Origin: Neobacillus vireti
GTDB taxonomy: Bacteria; Bacillota; Bacilli; Bacillales; Cytobacillaceae
Assembly: GCF_001026695.1 (NCBI RefSeq)
Contig: NZ_LDNB01000002.1
Coordinates: forward strand, 79,998 to 143,997
Direction of reading: 5' to 3'
Length of the DNA stretch: 64,000 nucleotides
The notes below the pieces were generated by a model. That model worked only from the letters and a program-made list of their open reading frames with translations, was not told the DNA's origin and made no database searches. Position 1 is the stretch's first letter; each line of letters begins with the position of its first letter. The position numbers were made by a program, and so were the translations under genes. This document shows, one piece after another, positions 44,401 to 51,389 of the stretch.

Positions 44401-45254
44401 CCTGGAAAATTTCTTTAATGAATGCAGAAGAAATCCAAATACAAGGAATGGGGTTAGAAGAGGAAGACGATCAATTTTTGGAGCGGGTTCAAAAAGGTCA
44501 AACGGTCCAAGCAGCATCTGTTTTCGCCACTGAAATAAAGGAACGGCTGACATGGGAATATTCTTTTTCAAGTGCTGCGTCCCACCGCTCCAAACAATCG
44601 GTTTCAGAAATGAAGCGCCAAAGGGAAATGGTTGACGAGCAAAGTGGGACTGAGCTGGTTCGCAACTTTAAAAAGTCAATCAGCAAACGGCCTAAGTTCA
44701 TGCAGGAGAAATCTTTAAGCCCTGCTGAGCGGGGAACAGCCATGCATATGGTGATGCAGCATGTTGATTTGACAAAGAGAGTTAGTGAAGAAACGATTAA
44801 CGAACAGTTAATGTGGATGATCCAAAATGAATTGTTAACCCCTGAGCAGGCTGAAGTCATTGACAGCAAATTGATTGTTCAATTTTTCAACTCTCATTTA
44901 GGGCAAAGATATTTTCAAGCCAAAGCCATCCATCGAGAAATTCCATTTACACTTTCATTACCCGCCCATGAAGTTTATCCAGCCTGGACTGGGGAAGAAG
45001 AATCCGTTTTTATCCAAGGGATTATTGACTGCATTCTTGTGGATGAAAATGGTTTAGTATTGATTGATTATAAATCAGATGGAATAACTGACCGTTTCAA
45101 AGGTGGTTTTGAGCAAGCTAAACCAATTCTTGAAGACAGATACAAGCTCCAAATCAATTTATATACAAAGGCAATCGAACAAATTTGGAAACGCAAAGTC
45201 AATGAAAGATATTTATTTTTCTTTGATGGTGCCCATATTTTGAAAGTCGAGTAA
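41472..45254 (+). CDS. addA: ATP-dependent helicase/nuclease subunit AddA
   Basis: A 1260-aa UvrD-type helicase fused to a RecB-type nuclease. Walker A ([11 protein letters not shown]) lies near residue 36, motif Ia [14 protein letters not shown], the DEYQDVN Walker B near 415, [11 protein letters not shown], the motif V/VI region ([36 protein letters not shown]), and the C-terminal nuclease core [12 protein letters not shown] and LIDYKSDG. It works with AddB in recombination and repair. No sbcDC follows, unlike in B. subtilis. Confidence 0.96.
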   Translation: [1260 protein letters not shown]

Positions 45255-45260
45255 AAATTA

Positions 45261-45299
45261 AAAAAATGACATAGACCAGTTAGGTTTATGTCATTTTTT
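45261..45299. terminator. Bidirectional terminator addA / gerPF
   Basis: AAAAAATGACATAGACC (45261-45277) and GGTTTATGTCATTTTTT (45283-45299) form a 17-bp stem with a 5-nt loop between convergent genes. Confidence 0.93.
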
Positions 45300-45516
45300 A
45301 ATTGTTCCCTGCAATTGGCTGGTCAATTAAATTCGTATCAAGCGTATTTGTACCACTTAACCCATTATTCGTGATAATTAAGCCGCCGGTATTAAATCCT
45401 CCAGAGCCGGCAAAGGTTTTCGTGCTGCTTTTCGGAGAAATATAAAGCGTGTCTCCAAACTGAATAATTCCTCCGCCCACATTAATGATTTGAACTGGAC
45501 CAATAATCGCTGGCAT
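45298..45516 (-). CDS. gerPF: Spore germination protein GerPF
   Basis: A 72-aa coat-associated protein. The opening MPAIIGPVQIINVGGGIIQFGDT and the GSGGFNTG block are shared with GerPA in the same operon. GerP proteins are needed for nutrient germinants to pass the spore coat. The ATG at 45516 follows AAAAGGA by 8 nt; the frame is open three codons further. Last gene of the minus-strand gerPABCDEF operon, 62 bp after gerPE. Confidence 0.92.
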   Translation of the reverse strand: MPAIIGPVQIINVGGGIIQFGDTLYISPKSSTKTFAGSGGFNTGGLIITNNGLSGTNTLDTNLIDQPIAGNN

Positions 45517-45578
45517 AAAAAACATCCTTTTCCATATGAACTATCCAGGTTTTTGCTTTACAGTAACATATGCAGTAA

Positions 45579-45965
45579 TCATATGTCCTGTTCATGACCT
45601 TCTAGCAGAAGCTGGCGGATATGCTTAATTCTTGCCTCCAATGAAATATACCGGCTGTTCCCCACATGTAAAATAGACGAAGAAGAAACTGCTGTAACAT
45701 GCAATTTATTAACTTTTATGATTGGATTAAGATCATGGCGAAAAAAAGACATTGATTCGGTTATAGGAGGCAATGGCAGAGGCTTTTTAAAGATTCGATA
45801 AGAAGGGAAGTTTCCTTCATCTCCGAAAAATATTTCTGCTTCTCTTTGAACAGCCAGCGCCCGGGAAAATCCATTAATGATGGAGGAATCCCCTAGCTGA
45901 ATAATAGAGCTAAAAGCTACCTGCTTTACTTCGAGATGGTCAACGTTAGAGGTTCGGGTCAGCAT
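45579..45965 (-). CDS. gerPE: Spore germination protein GerPE
   Basis: A 128-aa protein opening MLTRTSNVDHLEVKQVAFSS and containing LAVQREAEIFFGDEGNF and the repeated S-S-IL-H-V/L-G-x-S turn seen across GerP proteins. Slightly shorter than in B. subtilis. It overlaps the end of gerPD by 20 bp, and lacks a strong own ribosome site, so translation is probably coupled. Confidence 0.9.
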   Translation of the reverse strand: MLTRTSNVDHLEVKQVAFSSIIQLGDSSIINGFSRALAVQREAEIFFGDEGNFPSYRIFKKPLPLPPITESMSFFRHDLNPIIKVNKLHVTAVSSSSILHVGNSRYISLEARIKHIRQLLLEGHEQDI

Positions 45966-46152
45966 AACCAGGGGTCACATCCCGTTCTAACGGAACAAAC
46001 GGCCCAATAATTAATGATTCAGGCGGTGTGTCAAACGCAGATGTCAGTTGGATTGTTTCTGTATCGCCCACCATAAATAACGAGGAGCTTGCTACCCCAA
46101 TGATTCTTATGCTTTCGACATGGAGGACTCGGTTGTAAACCTCAAAGTTCAT
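45946..46152 (-). CDS. gerPD: Spore germination protein GerPD
   Basis: A 68-aa protein opening MNFEVYNRVLHVESIRIIGVASSSLFMVGDTETI, typical of GerPD. Its ATG overlaps the gerPC stop by 4 bp (ATGA arrangement with GAAGGA upstream). Confidence 0.9.
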   Translation of the reverse strand: MNFEVYNRVLHVESIRIIGVASSSLFMVGDTETIQLTSAFDTPPESLIIGPFVPLERDVTPGYADPNL

Positions 46153-46766
46153 TCCTTCTTCATTCCTTTCACATGCTCAGGTAAGTTATTTAAAAAGACA
46201 TTGACACCACTTTGAATTTCCTGCTTTAGTGCTTCTATGACTATTTTCTCGATTGGCGATGCTCCATTAGCCGACTGAACCTTACCAGCGTTAGCTTTAA
46301 GATGAAAGTCAATCCGGCTTGGAAGCTGTTTGATAATATCTTCTTTAATGAAGGATAAATAGGACTCATTTGGCGGTATCGCTAGGTTCCTTTGGGTATC
46401 ATTAATTATTTGCGGCAAGTCTGTTTGTAAATATTCATGAATGGCTTCTTCAATTTCCATAGATAAACGCATTTGTTCTTTAGGAGAAAATGGCGCTTGT
46501 AATGATTGGTTTTGAACGGCAAGGTCCTCAATTCCCGATAAATCGTTGGGATTTAAGCCAATATTTAACGTTCCTTCAAGTGTCTCAACCTTCAATTGAT
46601 CAAATTTATATTCAATTGTATCAACATGAACAGTGGGCTTTTCCCGAATTTGTTTTAAATCCACTTTTAATTTTTGAATAGTCTGTTCTAATGTTGCAAT
46701 TCTTTTTTCTTGTGCTTGAATATTCATCTGCAACCATTGAAGATATTGGTAAACATCCTGATACAC
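46149..46766 (-). CDS. gerPC: Spore germination protein GerPC
   Basis: A 205-aa protein, the same length as in B. subtilis. An N-terminal coiled coil (QAQEKRIATLEQTIQKLKVDLKQ) is followed by the family signature VDTIEYKFDQLKVETLEGTLNIGLNP. The GTG at 46766 follows GAGGTG by 6 nt; a GTG at 46775 would overlap that site. The 113 bp between gerPB and gerPC hold no gene. Confidence 0.9.
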   Translation of the reverse strand: MYQDVYQYLQWLQMNIQAQEKRIATLEQTIQKLKVDLKQIREKPTVHVDTIEYKFDQLKVETLEGTLNIGLNPNDLSGIEDLAVQNQSLQAPFSPKEQMRLSMEIEEAIHEYLQTDLPQIINDTQRNLAIPPNESYLSFIKEDIIKQLPSRIDFHLKANAGKVQSANGASPIEKIVIEALKQEIQSGVNVFLNNLPEHVKGMKKE

Positions 46767-46879
46767 GTAAATCACCTCGTCTGCGAATCGCCTTTTATGC
46801 TTGTGTTCTAACTATATGCAGCAACACATTTGGATTTGCTGATTTTCCACAAGTTCAAAAGGCGGACAAGGTTTTCCGA

Positions 46880-47119
46880 TTATCTAACAGGGGCTTGCAA
46901 TGGTACTGAAGGTGCTAATATTTGCCCTTGTATTTGACCTTCTATATGCCCTTCGGGTTTTATTCCCGCTGGCGCAGGTTTTGTGAAGCCGCCCGTATTA
47001 TATAGAAGTGCTTGAGGCTTTATGATTCCAGCGCTCCCGATTTGCAGGACAGAGGAATTGGTAATACCGCCAATTTTTATAAGATATATTTGAATGGACT
47101 GTTGGATATAAAAATTCAT
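46880..47119 (-). CDS. gerPB: Spore germination protein GerPB
   Basis: A 79-aa protein opening MNFYIQQSIQIYLIKIGGITNSSVLQIGSAGIIKPQA, the GerPB signature, with a Gly/Pro/Gln-rich tail. It starts 17 bp after the gerPA stop. Confidence 0.9.
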   Translation of the reverse strand: MNFYIQQSIQIYLIKIGGITNSSVLQIGSAGIIKPQALLYNTGGFTKPAPAGIKPEGHIEGQIQGQILAPSVPLQAPVR

Positions 47120-47136
47120 TTAGAACCACCCGTTCA

Positions 47137-47358
47137 TTACATATTAAGGAGATTATTTTGATCAAGGACATCCGGATCATTTGTATTCGTTGAACTTAAT
47201 CGGTTGTTAACATCAACCTGGTCGCCAGTGTTAAAAGAACCGGCACCAGAAAATGTTTTAGCCGTAGCAAATGGCATGATTTTATAGACATCACCAATAT
47301 GAAAAATAGAACTATTCCCAAGTGTAATGACCTGTGCAACTCCAACAATCGCTGGCAT
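47137..47358 (-). CDS. gerPA: Spore germination protein GerPA
   Basis: A 73-aa protein opening MPAIVGVAQVITLGNSSIFHIGD with GSFNTGD, paralogous to GerPF. The ATG at 47358 follows AAAGGG by about 8 nt. First gene of the operon. In B. subtilis the operon is read by mother-cell sigma-K; a CATACATAG sequence lies about 35 bp upstream, but the -35 region is not convincing, so the promoter is left unassigned. Confidence 0.92.
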   Translation of the reverse strand: MPAIVGVAQVITLGNSSIFHIGDVYKIMPFATAKTFSGAGSFNTGDQVDVNNRLSSTNTNDPDVLDQNNLLNM

Positions 47359-47516
47359 GAACAACACCCTTTATGATTATTTCTCTTTACATCCTATGTA
47401 TGGGCGAATGTAATGTGATTTGTTCGCCTAATTTTAGTTGGAAATCCCCAAAAAATATTGCCATTATTTTCATGAAAAATGGTTATATTCACACTATCAT
47501 CGTAATTTATTAGGTT

Positions 47517-47539
47517 ATTAGACTAAAAATAAGTCTAAT
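47517..47539. other. Small hairpin in the gerPA-cpaF intergenic region
   Basis: ATTAGACT (47517-47524) and AGTCTAAT (47532-47539) are perfect inverted arms with a 7-nt loop. No clear T-run follows on either strand. Role unknown. The 47359-47640 gap also holds the divergent promoters of gerPA and the riboswitch transcript. Confidence 0.35.
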
Positions 47540-47647
47540 TGCCTAGTGATTTAGACACGGAATGATAAATTAGTAGGATATTCGATACGGTTAAAACGTA
47601 CTATTATGTGAGTAAGAGATCAGTCGGAAAAACAAACACTGAATCTC

Positions 47648-47735
47648 GATAAAGGCAAAGCTGATGAAAATCAGTGACGCAAAGCTACAGGGGCTAAGGT
47701 GCGAAGGCACTACGCCAGCCAGTTACCGAAAGATC
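47648..47735 (+). ncRNA. c-di-GMP-I (GEMM-I) riboswitch aptamer
   Basis: The conserved elements are in order: AAAGGCAAAGC with a GATGAAAATC hairpin containing a GAAA-type tetraloop, GTGACGCAAAGC, a second hairpin arm (GGGGCTAAGGTGCGAAGGC...GCC), and AGTTACCGA closing the second helix. This is the class-I cyclic di-GMP aptamer. It is followed by a rho-independent terminator and then the cpaF gene, so c-di-GMP most likely controls transcription read-through. Confidence 0.9.
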
Positions 47736-47810
47736 AGGTTGTTTCATATTAGATATTCTTTTGTCTGCATAGGTGTATGCCTATGTGTTCATGGATGTTC
47801 TATGTTTATT

Positions 47811-47845
47811 AACCCCCCTTTCGGTAAAGGCGGGGTTATTTCTAT
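47811..47845 (+). terminator. Riboswitch expression-platform terminator
   Basis: AACCCCCCTTT (47811-47821) pairs with AAAGG-C-GGGGTT (47826-47837), one bulged C, loop CGGT, followed by ATTTCTATT. It lies between the c-di-GMP aptamer and cpaF. Confidence 0.85.
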
Positions 47846-47880
47846 TGCATTGGAAATAATGATAAGGTGGGGTTGAATGA

Positions 47881-49107
47881 ATGAGTTTACTTGCGCGAAT
47901 TCAAAAAAAAAACAATCCAATCGTTGGAGAACCGAAAAGGCATGATTCTTCTCTTGAAAATCAACCTCGCTCATCCATGCACGACATGGAGTTCCGCAGA
48001 CAAATTGATCGGAAAAAAGTGGTCGATGAACTAATTAATGATTTTACTGGCTTTGGACCAATTAATCCACTTTTGTTAGATGAGGATGTTTCTGAAGTCA
48101 TGGTTAATGGCCCAGACCAAGTATATTGTGAGCGGAAAGGAAAATTAGTGCTAACAGAAGTTTCATTCCGTGACAACGAGCATGTCATGAAAGTAATAGA
48201 AAAAATTGTTTCACCGCTAGGAAAGAGAATTGACGAAAGTTCACCAATAGTTGATGTCAGACTTCCGGACGGCTCACGTGTAAATGCGATTATTCCACCG
48301 CTTGCCCTAAATGGTCCAACGATTAGCATCAGGAAAATTGCTAAGGACTCTTTTCAGATTAACGATTTAATCAATTTCGGAACGGTTACAGAGGAAATCG
48401 TGAGTTTCCTTGATGCCTGTGTCAAGGCAAGGTTAAATATGTTTGTAAGTGGTGGTACTGGTTCCGGAAAAACAACCACACTCAATGTCCTGTCCAATTT
48501 TATTCCAGATGATGAAAGAATCGTGACAATTGAGGATGCAGCTGAAATCCAACTGGGGCAGGAGCATGTTGTTTCATTAGAGTCGCGCCCTCCAAATATT
48601 GAAGGTAAAGGGGGAATCGCAATTCGCGAACTTGTTAGAAACTCTCTAAGGATGCGACCTGACCGGGTCATTATTGGGGAGGTCCGCGGGGAAGTGGCCC
48701 TCGATATGCTTGAGGTAATGAACACTGGATATGATGGTTCCTTAGCGACAGGTCATTCAAACAGTCCAAGGGATATGATTTCCCGGCTTGAAACAATGGT
48801 TCTATTAGCCAGAGTGGATTTACCGGTAATGGCAATCCGGGAACAAATTGCCGGTGCAATTGATGTGATTATTCAGCAGTCGCGCCTAAAGGACGGGACA
48901 AGAAAAATTGTCAGCATTACCGAGGTACAGGGTATGGAAGGGGAAATAATCCAGTTACAAGATATTTTTACTTTTAAAGAAGAAGGGCTTAATTCAGATG
49001 GAAAAATAATGGGCAGTCTTGTTCCAACCGGTGTAAGACCGAAGTTCTATGAGCGTCTCGAAGCCTCTGGAATTCATATTTCGGCATCGGTGTTTATTGA
49101 AAATTAG
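47881..49107 (+). CDS. cpaF: CpaF/TadA-type secretion ATPase (orphan)
   Basis: A 408-aa ATPase of the VirB11/GspE group, CpaF (Tad) branch, which powers assembly of Flp-type pili or related export machines. An N-terminal domain (FGPINPLLLDEDVSEVMVNGPDQVY) precedes Walker A (SGGTGSGKTTTLN), the Asp box, Walker B (RMRPDRVIIGEVRGEVALDML) and the TGHSNSP histidine box. The ATG at 47881 follows AAGGTGGGG by 8 nt. No tadB/tadC, pilin or prepilin peptidase is nearby, and a cut-off reading frame follows. Expression is probably c-di-GMP dependent. Confidence 0.9.
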   Translation: MSLLARIQKKNNPIVGEPKRHDSSLENQPRSSMHDMEFRRQIDRKKVVDELINDFTGFGPINPLLLDEDVSEVMVNGPDQVYCERKGKLVLTEVSFRDNEHVMKVIEKIVSPLGKRIDESSPIVDVRLPDGSRVNAIIPPLALNGPTISIRKIAKDSFQINDLINFGTVTEEIVSFLDACVKARLNMFVSGGTGSGKTTTLNVLSNFIPDDERIVTIEDAAEIQLGQEHVVSLESRPPNIEGKGGIAIRELVRNSLRMRPDRVIIGEVRGEVALDMLEVMNTGYDGSLATGHSNSPRDMISRLETMVLLARVDLPVMAIREQIAGAIDVIIQQSRLKDGTRKIVSITEVQGMEGEIIQLQDIFTFKEEGLNSDGKIMGSLVPTGVRPKFYERLEASGIHISASVFIEN

Positions 49108-49118
49108 GAGTAGAGCTA

Positions 49119-49178
49119 ATGAAACTCTTCCTTATATTCTCCTTTTTCAATTTATTGAGCCTTTTTAAAAATAGATAG
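49119..49178 (+). pseudogene. 19-codon remnant of a gene downstream of cpaF (possibly tadB)
   Basis: A ribosome site TTAGGAG overlapping the cpaF stop is followed 8 nt later by ATG and a hydrophobic frame (MKLFLIFSFFNLLSLFKNR) that stops after 19 codons, immediately before a terminator. In intact tad clusters the next gene is the membrane protein TadB, which also begins with a hydrophobic segment. It may be the 5' stump of a deleted tadB, or a genuine micropeptide. Confidence 0.4.
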
Positions 49179-49179
49179 A

Positions 49180-49208
49180 CCCTTTGCATTAAGTGTAAAG
49201 GGCTTTTT
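49180..49208 (+). terminator. Terminator of the cpaF transcript
   Basis: CCCTTTGCA (49180-49188) pairs with TGTAAAGGG (49194-49202), one G-U, followed by CTTTTT. Confidence 0.8.
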
Positions 49209-49284
49209 ATGTTACTATATTTATTAGATTGTTCTGTTTATTTTTTTGATAAGTCGCAGTCAATAAAAACAGGGGTGAGTAACA

Positions 49285-50211
49285 ATGAGATTTGTAACAG
49301 TCCAATATAATAATGAACCGTTTGTAGGTGTAGTCGATGCCAATGAATCAAAAATACTTTTACTTAATCCTGCTGAAGAAGCAAGGACAGGACAAAAATG
49401 CTTCCCAGCTTCCTTGCTGGAATGTATCGCCTTGGAGGAGCGTTTTATCAATCAAGTCAATGGTCTTTTAGAATGGGTGGAAAGTAACGGGAAATCTGAT
49501 TCATTTTTCATTCCGCTAGAAGCGGCGACCTTGCTTGCGCCAATCCCAAGACCGGAAAAGAACATCTTTTGTGTAGGGAAAAATTATGCGGAGCATGCGA
49601 TTGAAATGGGGAGCGCAGAAGATATCCCTGAGGATGTTATGGTGTTTACCAAAGCGCCTACCACAGTTATTGGTCCTAATGGAACGATTCTTTCCCATCA
49701 TAATGTAACGAGCCAGCTGGATTATGAAGGAGAACTAGCAGTAATCATTGGAAAACAGGGCCGGGCGATAAAGAAAGAAGAGGCACTTGATTATGTTTTC
49801 GGGTATACCATTATTAATGATGTAACAGCGCGTGATTTACAATCAAGGCACAAACAATTTTTCATCGGAAAAAGCTTGGATACGACATGCCCAATGGGAC
49901 CGTGGATTGTCCATAAAAGCATGATAGACAATCCCAATCTTTTGGATATTCAAACAAAGGTAAACGGAGAGATAAGGCAAAACTCTAATACTAAGAATTT
50001 TATTTTTCCTGTCGAGGAGGTCATATCCGTATTATCAGCAGGTATGACGCTTGAACCAGGTGATATTATAGCAACGGGCACTCCTGCTGGTGTAGGGAAA
50101 GGTTTCAACCCCCCTAAATTTTTGCAACCTGGCGACCAAATAGATATTTCAGTTGAAGGAATCGGTACTTTGGTAAACAAGGTTGGGGATAAGGAAGCCT
50201 ACGACTTATAA
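49285..50211 (+). CDS. yisK: Fumarylacetoacetate-hydrolase-fold protein YisK
   Basis: A 308-aa FAH-superfamily enzyme. The metal and active-site region GKNYAEHAIEMG, the LDYEGELAVIIGK strand with the metal-binding glutamates, and TARDLQSRHKQFFIGKSLDTTCPMGPWIV are all present. B. subtilis YisK has oxaloacetate decarboxylase activity and interacts with Mbl. The ATG at 49285 follows AGGGGTGAG. Monocistronic in appearance. Confidence 0.9.
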   Translation: MRFVTVQYNNEPFVGVVDANESKILLLNPAEEARTGQKCFPASLLECIALEERFINQVNGLLEWVESNGKSDSFFIPLEAATLLAPIPRPEKNIFCVGKNYAEHAIEMGSAEDIPEDVMVFTKAPTTVIGPNGTILSHHNVTSQLDYEGELAVIIGKQGRAIKKEEALDYVFGYTIINDVTARDLQSRHKQFFIGKSLDTTCPMGPWIVHKSMIDNPNLLDIQTKVNGEIRQNSNTKNFIFPVEEVISVLSAGMTLEPGDIIATGTPAGVGKGFNPPKFLQPGDQIDISVEGIGTLVNKVGDKEAYDL

Positions 50212-50316
50212 AAAAACATACTCTGTTTATCACTATATCGGGGTTCATTTCTTCGTATTTTAAAATTGCCTATGGTATGATATAGTCGAAAAAGTTTACA
50301 TAGGGAGGCAATTTAA

Positions 50317-50667
50317 ATGATTCACGGTCATGTAACAGCTTGGGCTTTAGCTCTAATATTATTTTTTGTAGCGCTTTTCTTGCATAAAGGCGGAAAGGCA
50401 AAAGGATTTAAAATTGTCCAAATGATTTTAAGAGTACTATATTTGCTGATTATTGGAACCGGAATTGGGATGCTTGTTAAGACCGGTTTGGACACTGAAC
50501 ATATATTAAAAGCAGCTGCAGGACTGTGGATAGTCGTTTTATTTGAAATGATTCTTAGTCGTGTCGCAAAAAACAGAAGGACATCTGTTTATTGGATCCA
50601 GTTTGTGGTTGCATGGGTACTTGTTCTTTATTTAGGTTTTCATGTTTTACATATTTATGATATTTAA
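50317..50667 (+). CDS. yisL: DUF1516 membrane protein YisL
   Basis: A 116-aa protein with four hydrophobic segments (about 4-24, 36-56, 66-84, 92-113), typical of YisL/DUF1516. The ATG at 50317 follows AGGGAGG. Function unknown. Synteny yisK-yisL is conserved with B. subtilis. Confidence 0.88.
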   Translation: MIHGHVTAWALALILFFVALFLHKGGKAKGFKIVQMILRVLYLLIIGTGIGMLVKTGLDTEHILKAAAGLWIVVLFEMILSRVAKNRRTSVYWIQFVVAWVLVLYLGFHVLHIYDI

Positions 50668-50688
50668 TATCTATAATGATATTAAACC

Positions 50689-50725
50689 AAGGCTGCTGAG
50701 AATTTAATCCTCGTCAGCCTTTTTA
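50689..50725 (+). terminator. Terminator after yisL
   Basis: AAGGCTGCTGAG (50689-50700) pairs with CTCGTCAGCCTT (50710-50721), one mismatch and one G-U, followed by TTTTATTTT. Confidence 0.8.
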
Positions 50726-50806
50726 TTTTGCGGAAGACGATAATCAAGGGTGACAACATTGGTCATTGGTTTTAAAATTGGTAGTAGTAGAGAGGAGAGG
50801 ATCCAT

Positions 50807-51079
50807 ATGCTCGTAAAGGTGTTTGCAAATCTCCGGCAAATTTGCGGCGGGGTAACGGTAAAGGTGCAGCCTGATGGGGACCGAGTTATCGATGTGCTGG
50901 ATAAAATGATTGTGATGTTCCCTGAATTAAAGAATGAAATATTTACAGCAGAAAAAGAGCTACTTCCGTTTGTCCATGTGTATGTTAATGGGAGGAATAT
51001 TATCCATCTTGACAACCTTCAGACTAAGGTCGAGGAAACTGACCAGTTTGCGCTTTTCCCTCCGGTTGCAGGCGGCTGA
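50807..51079 (+). CDS. MoaD/ThiS-like sulfur carrier protein
   Basis: A 90-aa beta-grasp ubiquitin-like protein ending in the diglycine VAGG, the site of adenylation and thiocarboxylation. The opening LVKVFANLRQICGG and the EETDQFALFPPVAGG end are typical of MoaD-type carriers. It likely delivers sulfur to a molybdo- or tungstopterin. The ATG at 50807 follows GAGAGGAGAGG. It is followed at 1 bp by the unknown gene below and lies beside an AOR and a ThiF/MoeB-type activating enzyme, which makes a tungsten-cofactor role likely. Confidence 0.85.
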   Translation: MLVKVFANLRQICGGVTVKVQPDGDRVIDVLDKMIVMFPELKNEIFTAEKELLPFVHVYVNGRNIIHLDNLQTKVEETDQFALFPPVAGG

Positions 51080-51080
51080 T

Positions 51081-51353
51081 GTGATAATAAGAGATTTAGA
51101 GTTTCGCGGAATAAACCGGGAGCACCTCGGGATGTATTTTGAAGAACTCGGTGCAGTGCCAATGTCGGACACCTTCCCTTACGTCTTTGCTGGGGATGGC
51201 TGGAGCGGAAAAATCTTATCTGAAAAGGAAATAGCATTTACTACAAGTTTTAAAGTTAATGCAGTACAAGTCCGTTTTGAAGCGGAGAATGAAGTTGCAA
51301 TGTTAGAACTCATCAAACAATATCGGTACAAAACAACCAGAATAGGCGGTTAA
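51081..51353 (+). CDS. Unrecognised 90-aa protein of the AOR cassette
   Basis: Not recognised. The frame is read from GTG at 51081, 1 bp after the MoaD-like stop; GGCGG inside the preceding gene is a weak ribosome site, so coupling is likely. The product (IIRDLEFRGINREHLGMYFE...) is soluble, with a predicted alpha/beta mix, an aromatic-rich middle (FPYVFAGDGWSG) and a C-terminal RIGG, so it too ends in diglycine. It converges on the AOR gene. It could be a cofactor-assembly or AOR-associated factor. Confidence 0.65.
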   Translation: MIIRDLEFRGINREHLGMYFEELGAVPMSDTFPYVFAGDGWSGKILSEKEIAFTTSFKVNAVQVRFEAENEVAMLELIKQYRYKTTRIGG

Positions 51354-51388
51354 AAGGCTCCTGCACAATATAACGCAGGAGCCTTTTT
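51352..51388. terminator. Bidirectional terminator at the AOR 3' end
   Basis: AAAAGGCTCCTGC (51352-51364) and GCAGGAGCCTTTT (51375-51387) form a perfect 13-bp stem between convergent genes. Confidence 0.93.
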
Positions 51389-51389
51389 A

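Noticed and set aside
47390..47425. Sigma-K promoter of gerPA
   Set aside because: CATACATAG resembles the -10 but differs from CATANNNTA and the AC of the -35 is at the wrong distance.
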